A stretch of 64,000 nt of DNA from Rhynchosporium graminicola (taxonomy: Eukaryota > Ascomycota > Leotiomycetes > Helotiales > Ploettnerulaceae). A program made the translations under genes and the position numbers. How positions within the stretch are numbered: the stretch's first letter is position 1; the number at the start of each line of letters is the position of its first letter. Of this stretch, positions 35,601-44,565 are shown piece after piece. The stretch is taken from contig FJUW01000036.1 of NCBI GenBank assembly GCA_900074885.1, positions 186,001 through 250,000 of the forward strand, in the 5' to 3' direction. The notes beneath the pieces are model-generated. The model saw nothing but the letters and a program-made list of their open reading frames with translations, did no database searches and was not told the DNA's origin.

Positions 35601-36412
35601 GGGGACGCAGTCATAGTCCTTTCTCCACGATCTGGTTTCGGGGAAACATTTCGCGAGACTCGCCGCTGAGCCTGCAGGTGATGTCGTAGACTTCCGCCTG
35701 TGAAGGGCTCGCCTAGACCGTTCGTGATGGGTGGGAGGGGGGTAGATATCACTCGTCTTTGTGCATTCCTTCGGCTTTCACTGAGGTTCAAAGCCAAATT
35801 TACGATCTGCTTTGAGTCCACATCAAGCCCTGTAGTCGCGCCTTTTGCAGTTTCGTGAACTTGACTCTCGACTCCATCATTCGCATTCGTAGCTTCCTTA
35901 CTCCCAGTTGCAGATCCAGCATTCAGCACATTAGCAGCCAACGGACTACCACCCACACTCCCCGCCATATTGGATCGCTTCTTTCTGTGCAATATCTCCG
36001 GATTCTTTGAAGCGCCTTTGCCTTTCCCGTCGACCCTAGAATGTCGTTGGCGCATCATCCCATCGCTCGTAACCGGGGCAATTTCGCTCTGTGCTTCGAA
36101 AACAGCATTGCTTAGAAGAAATCCACCATTGTTCCTACTCCTATGACTTCTATGACTGCCTCTGCCGTCATTCACGAGGTTTCCTTCCAGACTCTCCATC
36201 CCAGCCCTGTTTCCAGCTCTTGCATCGTGAGGTAGCTGGTCGATTGAATTGCTTGCCCGTAAACTGTTCCGTTGACTTGCCGGGCGACTTGATTCCCCAG
36301 TCTCGCTTGTACTGTTGCTAAACCTGTTGCTGGTACTGAATGTACTGGAGTTTGTGCGGCGGTTAGGAGGAGAGGAGTCGCTGGAGGGTTGGGTAGGTTG
36401 GGTGGATGTCAT
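32654..36412 (-). CDS. Large disordered protein with C-terminal hydrophobic anchor (1252 aa)
   Basis: Single uninterrupted frame of 1252 codons. Most of the protein is low-complexity: Ser/Thr/Pro/Arg-rich, with many SP/SR sites and basic stretches (for example SPVKRLVTRVTDETQ, GIRGLFKRNNPVSRVSDLLW at roughly 830-890). A conserved-looking block, NKREIARVRALLLSSGIKAK followed by EISRRAA, falls near residue 1045. A helical segment (KAADEADEVSKDLVALKM) precedes a basic patch (TRTRRRRFRWLRRGG) and a strongly hydrophobic end (WVLVGVMWYVWALVVLLRAL), suggesting a tail-anchored or hairpin membrane protein. I recognise it as a type conserved in filamentous fungi but cannot name it. Phosphoregulation is likely from composition only. 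Confidence 0.8.
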   Translation of the reverse strand: MTSTQPTQPSSDSSPPNRRTNSSTFSTSNRFSNSTSETGESSRPASQRNSLRASNSIDQLPHDARAGNRAGMESLEGNLVNDGRGSHRSHRSRNNGGFLLSNAVFEAQSEIAPVTSDGMMRQRHSRVDGKGKGASKNPEILHRKKRSNMAGSVGGSPLAANVLNAGSATGSKEATNANDGVESQVHETAKGATTGLDVDSKQIVNLALNLSESRRNAQRRVISTPLPPITNGLGEPFTGGSLRHHLQAQRRVSRNVSPKPDRGERTMTASPRSTSGQWLGSPLQASNEEKGQYRYTFSASTLARAEKAKTTIELMAQYRRLLQFVPPLRPLGSEKGIAVSRPGTSSGSSVVVRTISNTSSNRTLGRPYNPLQYIRNRKVRSRNSKAIDGEAQGFGDLEKVSTWVDTISHRASSEDSQNGDCLTIPHLSNAADESSPFGSPRSSLGKSHGAPVKVKRPRIDWVTNPADMIADIFWLEQEDNKKLIEDRHGRRIFPPSAELKRPGSRRSEEPDIKKASPKAKADDLGIDMRMLVTKLPEFKSVKEKPESDVTPSRTRQKLRDVRAATRLHGGHRHLSSRSRSDDSDLDDSDDSVQPRSRRGVNVTEDGLENGKVILEKQMIEILKREEEESRSASRETSGQSNDTESLKRAPKDISKANGSAGHNRSGSSVKDSRASAKANSSGRASLEVPRYTGRASMDDLNTTAPNSPETRPSKLGDRFVPSIAMDSSPGGSRPTSPSRGPLSIMRSKIRPLYDRGHESGGHHHDEDGLMASIEHDQESPEPRRRSMSPVKRLVTRVTDETQKSVKKAGSIKRGKEDSGIRGLFKRNNPVSRVSDLLWRKESSPGPGHGGNSSGFSTDESDIEEIRDPIKGVHSRDSSVGTLYEDADEVEGRGQRRRHMNGVPPLPSFTSPFERRGRSERIQSDDSNHDPNANTRSRLLSTREERKNTPRIDVHTASPTSSPETYPLNRHRDSSVSASDIDSRRNSVAATDARLNSILGLPRKRRNALPIAGLSSLEASNNQPRRPSMQGRQWSISDRSPSVHRGPMNKREIARVRALLLSSGIKAKEISRRAAELKDIRTEESPLYGDIAEMIPSDLESEITPVPKSQQHRLVARLISSDIQTSSQLHHSSASHFLSSTIPSLHSRISTLQQTLINDLTPTTRKAADEADEVSKDLVALKMLEVKSIGDKIDKMTRTRRRRFRWLRRGGWVVVEWVLVGVMWYVWALVVLLRALRGCVGGVVEVGRWLLWL

Positions 36413-36906
36413 CGTAGATGTAAGTAGGTGTCAGGGTTGGGATGTAGAATACATCTTTTGGCTTATGGTATCAAGCCTTGACTTGAAACTTCGTATATGA
36501 ATGGACGATAGTGGGAGCTTGATTGAACGAGTGCGAGCTTCGTCTTGTGGACTGATGGCTTTGGCAGCGAGGCTGTACTTCGATGAGGTCGACGCGTAGC
36601 TGCGAGCTTGAGACAACTTCCTTGTTCACATGTGGGGGAACCGAGAAGGGAAGTGCCAAGATCACCCGCAATGTGCTACAAGTGCCGGTCTTGCTGATTA
36701 TAGTAGTGATTGTTGGTGGAATTTTTCTACGAGGTGAGATACAAGAGCAATGAAGTTCTTAGGTGGACTCACATGAGCAGTTTCATAAATCAAGTGGTTG
36801 TGACAGTATGTAATAATTTGTTCTAACACTATAGCCAGAACTCCAACAAGCTCCCTCCCAAAACGCCACACTTTTCCCATATCCTCAAACAGCTCATTCA
36901 TCCCCT
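36413..36906. other. Intergenic between two minus-strand genes
   Basis: Contains the promoter/5' leader of the 1252-aa gene and the 3' flank of NOP7. No gene seen. Confidence 0.5.
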
Positions 36907-38949
36907 CTAATTCCTCTCAGAAGCCTTTCCGCTCTTCTCAATCTTTCTCCTCTTCGCCCTCAAGCCCTCCGCCTCCGCCTCCTTCTTCTTATTGCTATAC
37001 ACCATCTTCTCCATAATCTTCCTCTTCTTCCTACTCATCATCATCTTTGCTCTCTCCAACTCCTCATCATCCTCCTTATTTTTCTTTGCTGCCTTCTTGC
37101 GCGCATCAGCCTTAGCCTTTGTCTTGGGATCGACGACTTTTTCTTGCAGTGCGACGCCAGTGAGTTCTGCTTCCAGTTCACGTTGGCGGAGGAGGGCGGA
37201 TGCGGTTGCTTCGTCTTCTTCCTCTTCTTCGCCGTCGGAGAACCCACCGAACGAGTCGACTTCATCCTTGTCCCCTACCTGTTCAGAGTCATCGTCTTCG
37301 GATCCGGCAACGTCCATACCTTCAGCTGTGGCATCGACCTCGTCATTGGTAAATATCTTAGGTTCTTGAACGGCCATCTCATCATCCGAAACATCTGCCT
37401 CATCATCACTAGCAGCCTCCAGCTCCTCATCTGGGCGCTCCTGCTCGTTAAGCGGTGCGCTAGGATCGTACTGTCCTCTGACCTTCTTAATGAATGGACT
37501 GAGATGAGGAGGTAATTGTGCTCCGGGAGCGTAAAGATCTGGTCTCTTCAAATCCTCATCATTTACACTATCCCAGATCCATTGAGGTTGAACATAAATA
37601 CGACCGGGTACCCTCAATCCTGGCTTCAGTTTCTGAGCAGTCTGGTTGTCCTCGGCTTGTTCCTCTGTATCAACTTGAATGGGTGGACGATCGACAATCT
37701 GGTGAGTGATGGAAGGGTCGAGCTCGTTGTGTGTGAATGCGCCATCTCCGAGGACTGCATCCCATCCAATTCGCTTACAGCCAAATGCCTTGAGGATAAA
37801 TTCGATGGGTTGACGAGGTGTTTCGCGTGATAGGAAGAATGTGAAGTTCGAAAAGAGTGTGGAAGGGTCAGTCGCAGAGTATGAAGGTTGTAACAGGATA
37901 TCTCCACCAGGTGCTGCAGGTTCAAACTTGTCGATTGTATCGGTCGCTTGCTCTTCTTCGTCCTCCTCACCTGCCAGAGTCTGGCTAGTAGCAGGCTCCT
38001 TGACCTCCTCTGGTTGATTTAACGATAGCATAAGCTTGTCAATCTCCTGTTGGAGCTTTGGGTCTGGCTTTTGGGGCTCGGTGCCTGGGATTACTTTGGG
38101 TTGTGTAATTGCGCCAATCCCATTTCCCTCGAGTGAGAATGCACCCAGCTCAGCACCTTGATCGTCCTTGTTCTGGTCGAACTTGGGTGGGTAGACTAGT
38201 CCAATAGACGTGTAAAGACGGAAATTGACAAAACCAAGCAGAGTCTGATAGAACTCCACGAACGTGCCCATGATTCTGAAATCGACATCCCCCGTAACCC
38301 TCTGATTGAACTTGTACGGGACCAACCAAAGGATATCCTGTCCTTGAATAGTCGCCTGATAATAGATTCCCTTAATTGACAAGAAACTCTTGCGCAGACT
38401 ATTCGATACAATCAAATAATGCTGGAATTCATGACACAGTCTCTCGCATCTGGCAATCATCTTCGCAGGAACAGTTGGTGTAGAGGGTAGGTTGGCGAAC
38501 AAGAACAACATCGAAAGACAATCATCCAGATCCCTCAACGCATCCACGAACGTAGGATATCGCTCGCGGATAACATGATCGAGCGTATATTTCGTCTTTC
38601 CGGTCTTCTCTGGTCGGTTGGCATTCTTTTCGAGACGATGCGCATCACCAGCATCTCCTCTCCCAAGCGCCTTTGAGATCTTCTTCTCAAGCGCTTTCTG
38701 CTCCCGGAATTTCTGCAACAGCGGCTCGTGGAGCAGGTAGGAGATATCTTTGGTGTAGTAGAAGGTCGTGGATGCGGACGAGGATTTCGAGGCTTTCTTC
38801 TTGTTGCGCGGTTCACGAGGGTAGATTCCTTTCCAAATGCAGAGTTTGCGGAAATCGGGAAGACTGATTTGGAGTTTGCGCACGGCTTGAGTTCGGGTGA
38901 TGAAGTTCTTGGCTTGGCCAGCAACTCCTTTCTTCTTGATTCTTCCCAT
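36907..38949 (-). CDS. nop7: Pescadillo homologue, 60S ribosome biogenesis factor
   Basis: Intronless 680-aa frame. Nop7/Pes1 forms the PeBoW complex with Erb1 and Ytm1 in the nucleolus and is needed for ITS2 processing and 60S maturation. The N-terminus ([20 protein letters not shown], then [15 protein letters not shown]) and the following pescadillo domain (about 1-290: [53 protein letters not shown]) are diagnostic. A BRCT domain follows at about 350-470 ([18 protein letters not shown] ... [12 protein letters not shown]). The C-terminus is an acidic Glu/Asp tract and a lysine-rich coiled coil ([20 protein letters not shown]). Length is slightly above the yeast protein (605 aa) because of the acidic inserts. 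It shares a 285-bp divergent promoter with PIG-U. Confidence 0.96.
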   Translation of the reverse strand: MGRIKKKGVAGQAKNFITRTQAVRKLQISLPDFRKLCIWKGIYPREPRNKKKASKSSSASTTFYYTKDISYLLHEPLLQKFREQKALEKKISKALGRGDAGDAHRLEKNANRPEKTGKTKYTLDHVIRERYPTFVDALRDLDDCLSMLFLFANLPSTPTVPAKMIARCERLCHEFQHYLIVSNSLRKSFLSIKGIYYQATIQGQDILWLVPYKFNQRVTGDVDFRIMGTFVEFYQTLLGFVNFRLYTSIGLVYPPKFDQNKDDQGAELGAFSLEGNGIGAITQPKVIPGTEPQKPDPKLQQEIDKLMLSLNQPEEVKEPATSQTLAGEEDEEEQATDTIDKFEPAAPGGDILLQPSYSATDPSTLFSNFTFFLSRETPRQPIEFILKAFGCKRIGWDAVLGDGAFTHNELDPSITHQIVDRPPIQVDTEEQAEDNQTAQKLKPGLRVPGRIYVQPQWIWDSVNDEDLKRPDLYAPGAQLPPHLSPFIKKVRGQYDPSAPLNEQERPDEELEAASDDEADVSDDEMAVQEPKIFTNDEVDATAEGMDVAGSEDDDSEQVGDKDEVDSFGGFSDGEEEEEDEATASALLRQRELEAELTGVALQEKVVDPKTKAKADARKKAAKKNKEDDEELERAKMMMSRKKRKIMEKMVYSNKKKEAEAEGLRAKRRKIEKSGKASERN

Positions 38950-39234
38950 TGTTGCGGTTGTGCTGAACGGTAATGGTAATTTTGGTTGGAGGTTGAAGGT
39001 CTGCAGGAGCTGGACGTGGGGTTTTGGAGCGAGGAACTTTTTTTTTGTTGAAGCTCTTCAGATTGGCAGAAACAACTCTCACCGCCCGCTCGTGCAGGCA
39101 TTTATTTGGATCCACTCTCGAAATCGCATCGAGAGACCACATCCCGTACCCGTAACTCGAGCTTCAGATGATTTGTTGACTTTAAGTTAGAGTTCAATGA
39201 CTGAATCTCACAATTGCATCGAAACATCTTCACA
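38950..39234. promoter_or_regulatory. Divergent promoter between NOP7 and PIG-U
   Basis: 285 bp between the two start codons. It contains a poly-T run (about 39038-39048), typical of nucleosome-depleted fungal promoters. No TATA box is evident. Confidence 0.5.
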
Positions 39235-40609
39235 ATGAATGTCGACAGGAGGAAAGCTACTTTATTTGCCACTGCTGCTGCAGTACGGCTTCTCTTATTC
39301 TCCTTTCCAGGACTTCCAGATCTGTTGACAGGTCGTGTCGAGATATCCACACCAGTTACAAGCTTTAAAAGATGTGAGTATCACAAGTATCATGATTTGA
39401 TATGACTCAGGAGTTCCAAGCTGATAAGTTCATAGTACAAGAAGGATTGTTCCTATACAACCATAATGTCTCCCCATACGATGGCGGAGTCTACCACCAA
39501 GCACCATTACTCCTCCCTCTCTTCTCCCTCCTGCCAAACTCCATGTCCTACCCCGCCTTCACATATCTATTATATATAATAGTCGACCTTCTCAGTGCCA
39601 GTGCGCTCATGCAAATTGCGGAAACAGGAGAAGCTGGATCTTCGAAACTCTATACATCACCCAGGAAGGACAAACGATGGAGTAGCTATGCGATCGCAGC
39701 GGCGTAAGTCTTTGCGCTCTGGCAACCTACCAATGTTAACATTGCCACTCAAGTTTCCTGTTCAACCCCTTCACAATAGCAACATGTATAGGCCGACCTA
39801 CCAGCGTCCTAACAACATGCGCCATCCTGCACGCAATCGCAAAAGCCGTTGTCGGCGCATCCTTTACTTCGATGTTCGCCCTCTCCTTCGCAGCCTACCT
39901 GTCAATGTACCCAATCCTTCTCTTCCCACCCCTCGCTCTTCTCGCCTATGACCGCAAACGGACCCGAAACGCAGATAAAACAACGTACAGCTTTGTAATC
40001 GGCAACGCCTTCGCAGTTGGCGGCTCCCTATACGCCCTCTTACAAATGTCATTCTTCATAACCGGATCCTGGGAATTCCTCTCCTCGACGTATGGTGTAC
40101 AACTCTTGCTCCCAGATCTCACACCTAACGTTGGGTTATGGTGGTATTTTTTCATCGAGATGTTTGATTCTTTCAGGAATTTCTTTTTGGGGGTGTTCTG
40201 GATTCATCTCTCGTCCTACGTAGCAGGTCTCACCATCCGTCTGCGCAGACAACCACTTTTCGTGCTCACTATTCTTCTCGGTATATTTGCGATCTTCAAA
40301 CCCTACCCCTCTATCTCCGACACCTCTCTATTCCTCGCTCTCTTTCCCCTTTACCGCCACGTTTTCCCGCTTATGCGCTACACTTTCCTGGCTTCCTCAA
40401 CAGTGTTATACGCGACTCTACTGGGACCGGCGTTCTACTATCTGTGGATTTACGCGGGAAGTGGAAACGCGAATTTCTTCTATGCTATTACGCTGGTGTG
40501 GAGTTTAGGATTGAGTGTGCTGGTTGCGGATACGCTATTTGCAGTATTGAGGGATGAGTGGGAGGTTGAGAGGCCGGAGATGAAGGGAAAGGAGATAAGG
40601 CAGATATGA
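39235..40609 (+). CDS. gab1: GPI transamidase subunit PIG-U (Gab1/Cdc91)
   Basis: Exons 39235..39373, 39436..39703 and 39754..40609 encode 420 aa. PIG-U is a polytopic ER membrane subunit of the GPI transamidase, which attaches GPI anchors to proteins. Exon 1 ends TPVTSFKR and exon 2 resumes LQEGLFLYNHNVSPYDGG (Leu codon split T|TA), the family hallmark, then VYHQAPLLLPLFSLLP. Exon 3 begins FLFNPFTIATCIGRPTSVLT and includes PNVGLWWYFFIEMFDSFRNF, another signature. Introns are 62 bp (branch CTGATAAG) and 50 bp. A nearer acceptor at 39410 would give an in-frame stop, so 39435 is preferred. About eight to ten hydrophobic segments are visible. Length fits the family. Confidence 0.94.
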
Positions 40610-40940
40610 GTATAGTTTATTTTCCAAAGCAAGATACAGAAGGAATCTGCTTTTATTTACAGAAGACTTTTGACCAGCTTTTGACACCAGCTAGGAAGGT
40701 CGCCTTTGCGCTCATGTCCCATTCGTGGGCAACTTTCACGCTGTTCTCCCCCAAGGCGATTTCTTGGACAGCGCTTGTACCAACTTTCAGCGTCAAGTGA
40801 CCCTCCTATACCCCATTCGTTTAGCTTCCTATCTTTATTCCCTAAAATCCTTTTCACCTCGTCTCTGCTTCGCCTTACTCTTGTCAATTCAAATCCTAAG
40901 CTTTCCTACTTCTGTCGCAGACTCTTCCAAACCCGTCCCT
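40610..40940. other. Convergent 3' flanks
   Basis: 331 bp between PIG-U and the convergent minus-strand gene. No gene. Confidence 0.5.
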
Positions 40941-42335
40941 TCACTCAGGCGCCAAAGAACCTCCCAAATCCATTTTATCCAGCAACCTCATATCCTCTGT
41001 CAACCTTCTCCTATCCCTCTTCTCCCTCCCCCATTGGACCAACGCACAATGCCCCATTTTATCCTTCATATTCTCCTTCGTCTTCTTAAACCTTGTCGAG
41101 ATCTTGCTCCAGACTTCCCAGTCACATATTTTGGTTCGTGAAATTGAGACTGAACCACCAGTGACGGTGGTGCTGAGGTTATCGTCGTCAAGAGTGATGT
41201 CCACCTTGGGTTTCAGAATACCATGTCTGCGGTAGAAAGATCTTGAAAATAGGTTGTTCGTCGATATGGTGGTGTTGGGGGTCGGAGGACCAAATGTCAC
41301 AGCCGGCATTCTGATATCGTGATCGCTGTTCTGGGACTCAATCATCCAGCGTCTTTCTCTGGTAGACGATGGGACTGGGAAAGGCGCAAGTATCGGCGCA
41401 TCGCTATCGAGCGCAGCTGCTCCGATGTCGAGGGGAGCCATGACGTGATAATGATAGTTGGGGCACTCTTCATCGTATCTCAGCCATGGGGTAAGCGAGG
41501 GATTGGCGAGCGGTCTTGTTGGTGGCGCGTTCGATGTACCGACCATCGGTTCCAAAGCACTCTTGCGCCGGAGTCGCGGTGCTTTTTGCTGGCGCGGATA
41601 CGTTGCTGTGGTTTGTCGTGCTCTTCCTACATCAGCGGGCGATGGTGCTGATGCTCGTGATGGAGAGGATGTTTGTAAGGCGAAGGAGGTGGGCATCAAG
41701 AGGTCATTATTATCTTCAGACTCTTCTCTTGCCAAAGAACTATTCGCTGGACCCTCTACCGGAGTCGCCGGATGTACGATTAGCGATGATCGACTTCCAG
41801 TATCGGAGGGGTCTTGTGCTGGCGACGAAAACAGAGCGTCGTACTTGGAGGACTCTATCATACGTTCGAACTCTGCTGTAAAGTCTCGCGAGCGGGTGGG
41901 GCTAATGCGTCCTGGCTCTGGTGTTGGCGAGATGGGGCAGGATGTCCATGGTTGGAAGTAGGAGGTTTCTTCGAATGCTGTTTCCCACGGGGTGAAGGAT
42001 AGGCTGGCGAGAGAGATCGTGGAGGATAGCGGATGGAGCTCTTCGACCAGTGAGGGTACGCTCATGGCTGATAAGTTGTTCTTCATTGAAAATTGATCGT
42101 TGGGGGTTATGCGCCGGGCTTTTAGATTTGTGACCTGCTGGCGGAGTTGGGAGACTGAAATGGGGAGGGGAAGGGAGGCTTTAATGGATGAAGAGAAGGG
42201 TAAGAGATGGTTAGAAAGGGCTTGTGGTGTGCTATGCCCTGGTGGGTGCGCTCCTGAATTTTTGAAGGAGTCTACTTTGTACCATGCAAAGGAGAAGAGA
42301 GACCACAAGGTTGTGGAAGTGGAGGCTTGTGACAA
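40941..42335 (-). CDS. Hypothetical protein, 464 aa; paralogue of the 42963-43832 gene
   Basis: Uninterrupted 464-codon frame starting MSQASTSTTLWSLFSFAWYK. Ser/Thr/Pro-rich and probably disordered over most of its length. The stretch LDIGAAALDSDAPILAPFPV and the following PSSTRERR resemble LDIGTPALEPMPAPFPLPSA of the upstream gene. A basic Trp-containing end (CDWEVWSKISTRFKKTKENM) parallels that gene's QDWHEW...EWGCFKRGKRRRR end. No domain recognised. The two genes are adjacent on the same strand and look like old tandem duplicates. Function unknown; I do not assign a compartment. Confidence 0.6.
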   Translation of the reverse strand: MSQASTSTTLWSLFSFAWYKVDSFKNSGAHPPGHSTPQALSNHLLPFSSSIKASLPLPISVSQLRQQVTNLKARRITPNDQFSMKNNLSAMSVPSLVEELHPLSSTISLASLSFTPWETAFEETSYFQPWTSCPISPTPEPGRISPTRSRDFTAEFERMIESSKYDALFSSPAQDPSDTGSRSSLIVHPATPVEGPANSSLAREESEDNNDLLMPTSFALQTSSPSRASAPSPADVGRARQTTATYPRQQKAPRLRRKSALEPMVGTSNAPPTRPLANPSLTPWLRYDEECPNYHYHVMAPLDIGAAALDSDAPILAPFPVPSSTRERRWMIESQNSDHDIRMPAVTFGPPTPNTTISTNNLFSRSFYRRHGILKPKVDITLDDDNLSTTVTGGSVSISRTKICDWEVWSKISTRFKKTKENMKDKMGHCALVQWGREKRDRRRLTEDMRLLDKMDLGGSLAPE

Positions 42336-42962
42336 TGGTAATGGTCCAGGACAGGAAAAGTCGGTTTATGCAACGATGGTGTAGAATCTGTCAGTATCAT
42401 GATCTCATAGCAGATAACTGGATGAAGGAAGCATCATCACCATTGCTCATTATAGTTTCTAAACTAGAAAATACTTTGTCTGGCACCGAGAACACTTAGG
42501 TATTGAACCTAGGCGCTAATTCTCGCTTAATTGTGTACGTAGGGATATATAACCGAGGAGAAGCCAATGGCATGTTCCGCTAAAACTAGTAAACTTTTAA
42601 ACTTGCACTTGTAGCCAGTCTAAACTGGTCATTGTCTGGTTTTAATTTTCTGTGTTAGTTTTCACCGGGGGACGATAGGCTAGTCTTGCTTATCTGTCGT
42701 CAAGCAATCGCGTCGTTCCGAACGGGATTGTTAGCTTCTTCATGACAAGTCTGATATAGGGGTCAAACCTCCCTTCGCGTTACCTTCGTGTCATCTTCGT
42801 GTTATCTTCGCGGTTATCTTTGTGTCTCTACATGACGCTCCCTTATTTTGTTTATGCTCATTGCTCGTTACATCCGTAATCTGATAACACAGCTCCTCTA
42901 ACTAAATCATAGCCTTATTCTCGTAGCACTCGCAACTTTTCAACTTTTCGCGTCCTCAGAAG
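42336..42962. other. Intergenic between the tandem paralogues
   Basis: Promoter region of the 464-aa gene. It contains the 11-bp minisatellite described separately. Confidence 0.5.
42773..42827. repeat. 11-bp minisatellite, five units
   Basis: Five consecutive units related to CTTCGTGTTAT: CTTCGCGTTAC, CTTCGTGTCAT, CTTCGTGTTAT, CTTCGCGGTTAT and CTTTGTGTCT. It lies about 440 bp upstream of the start of the 464-aa gene. Confidence 0.75.
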
Positions 42963-43832
42963 TCACAATCCCCAACCCAAAGCCTCCCTCTTCCTCTTCA
43001 TCTCTCTCGCCTGCTCCCTCCTCCTCCGTTTACCACGTTTGAAACATCCCCACTCCCAACCCTTTTCCCATTCATAGGCTATACCCCACTCGTGCCAATC
43101 CTGAAATTTCCTCTTCATTCTCTGCAGAAGTCCAGGAGAGGACCTCTGTACGTCCTCACCATATCTTTCTCCAGATCTTCTTGCTGGACCGGATGAGAAG
43201 CTGGGAAGTGTGATGTTGGGATCTTCATTCCGCGCTGATGATACTTCTCCTTGTCTGGCTGCGGATGGAAGTGGGAAAGGTGCAGGCATTGGTTCGAGCG
43301 CGGGCGTCCCAATATCAAGTTCAGGGATGCTTTGAACTCCGGATTCGGTGGTCCCCGGCACAGAGAAGAGGAAAGAAGATGGTGCTGGTGTTGTTTCTGG
43401 TTCATGTAGTTGATCGGCGGCAGATTGTTTGGGAAAGAAATAAATGCCCTCGTCCTCAGGCCGGGAATACCCAAGGTCCAATATTTCCGACGAACTAGCG
43501 AGCGGAATCGTTGAACTTGAACCGTCTGGCGGATATCGATGAGAGTAGCTTCTCCATACAGAAGCATATTGTCCTGCAGCTGGTAGAACGCCAGGCGCGG
43601 AAGATGATTCTGGTACTATGGCGGGTGTTGGAGGAGGAGGATATAGTGCGGGAAAGTCCATGATAGTTGAGGTTTCTGTCTCGGCAATTGTTGAGAGGGT
43701 GCCCATAGAGAGGCGCGTTTCGTAGGTTGCGCGATAGCAAATGGTGTTTTGAAAATCGCGGGGCTGGCGGTGTCGTCCTTGTGCGACTTGTAGAGAGGGA
43801 CGGGACATGTATTGTGGGTAAATAATACCCAC
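42963..43832 (-). CDS. Hypothetical protein, up to 289 aa; paralogue of the 40941-42335 gene
   Basis: Uninterrupted frame. The first ATG gives MGIIYPQYMSRPSLQVAQ. The second ATG (43808, MSRPSLQVAQGRHRQ) is equally likely and resembles the MSQAS start of the neighbour. The protein is Ser/Pro/Glu-rich with SIPELDIGTPALEPMPAPFP matching the neighbour's LDIGAAALDSDAPILAPFPV. The C-terminus is very basic and aromatic (DWHEWGIAYEWEKGWEWG, then KRGKRRRREQAREMKRKREA). A nuclear or nucleic-acid-associated role could be guessed from the basic tail only. No family recognised. Confidence 0.6.
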   Translation of the reverse strand: MGIIYPQYMSRPSLQVAQGRHRQPRDFQNTICYRATYETRLSMGTLSTIAETETSTIMDFPALYPPPPTPAIVPESSSAPGVLPAAGQYASVWRSYSHRYPPDGSSSTIPLASSSEILDLGYSRPEDEGIYFFPKQSAADQLHEPETTPAPSSFLFSVPGTTESGVQSIPELDIGTPALEPMPAPFPLPSAARQGEVSSARNEDPNITLPSFSSGPARRSGERYGEDVQRSSPGLLQRMKRKFQDWHEWGIAYEWEKGWEWGCFKRGKRRRREQAREMKRKREALGWGL

Positions 43833-44565
43833 TATATTAAGATAAGAGCTTTAAGCGGATGAAGATTACGAGTATTTCAAATCTGGGTATACTGAGATCA
43901 GAGCGGCGGAGTGTGAGTGTGATGGAGTGTTCAGAGGTATATAGATATAGCTTTGAGGTCCTGGGTGATCATGCTTTCTCGGATGAGAAGGAAGAATGTG
44001 GGGATAAAGTACACGCTCACGGAAAGTCACACGCCTGAGCGTATTGTGATTTTTTAAGACCTGTAATAAATCCCTCAAGTGTATCTCATATTGCCTGGTA
44101 AAAAGGGGTTGTGCTTATCACTATGGCATTTCCCGGCAGGACCTCTCAGATCATGATTAGCATGAGCCAGATTCAATATCAAAAAGGTATAGTAGGCTTT
44201 GTCCAGATACGCTTCTCCACATCTCGAAAGGCGTTGGAGATGGACCTCATTTTGGCGTTTGTTTATAGTCTCGAATAGGAATAGTAACCGAAGGAACAAC
44301 CAATGGGAGGGGTCGGAAGGTTACAAGTTGTAAAACTACGTACTTCCGTACGCGCTTGTAATTTGGCTAGACCATTCCGAATCTCGAATTCTCGGAAGCT
44401 CGGAAAATACTTCGATGCATCAACACATATACCCTAATCTAGTTTAGAAGTATCATACTGTATTTGGCAGTTCACCAATGAACTCGTGCTGATTGGTCAA
44501 GCCATTTCCCAGCCTTGCTCCTCCACATCTCCAAATTTCAGCCTCGCCAAAACTCAAAGCACCAA
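43833..44565. other. Divergent promoter region, no gene seen
   Basis: Between the minus-strand hypothetical gene and the plus-strand Rrn9-like gene. Only 70-74 codon frames without features. Confidence 0.45.
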
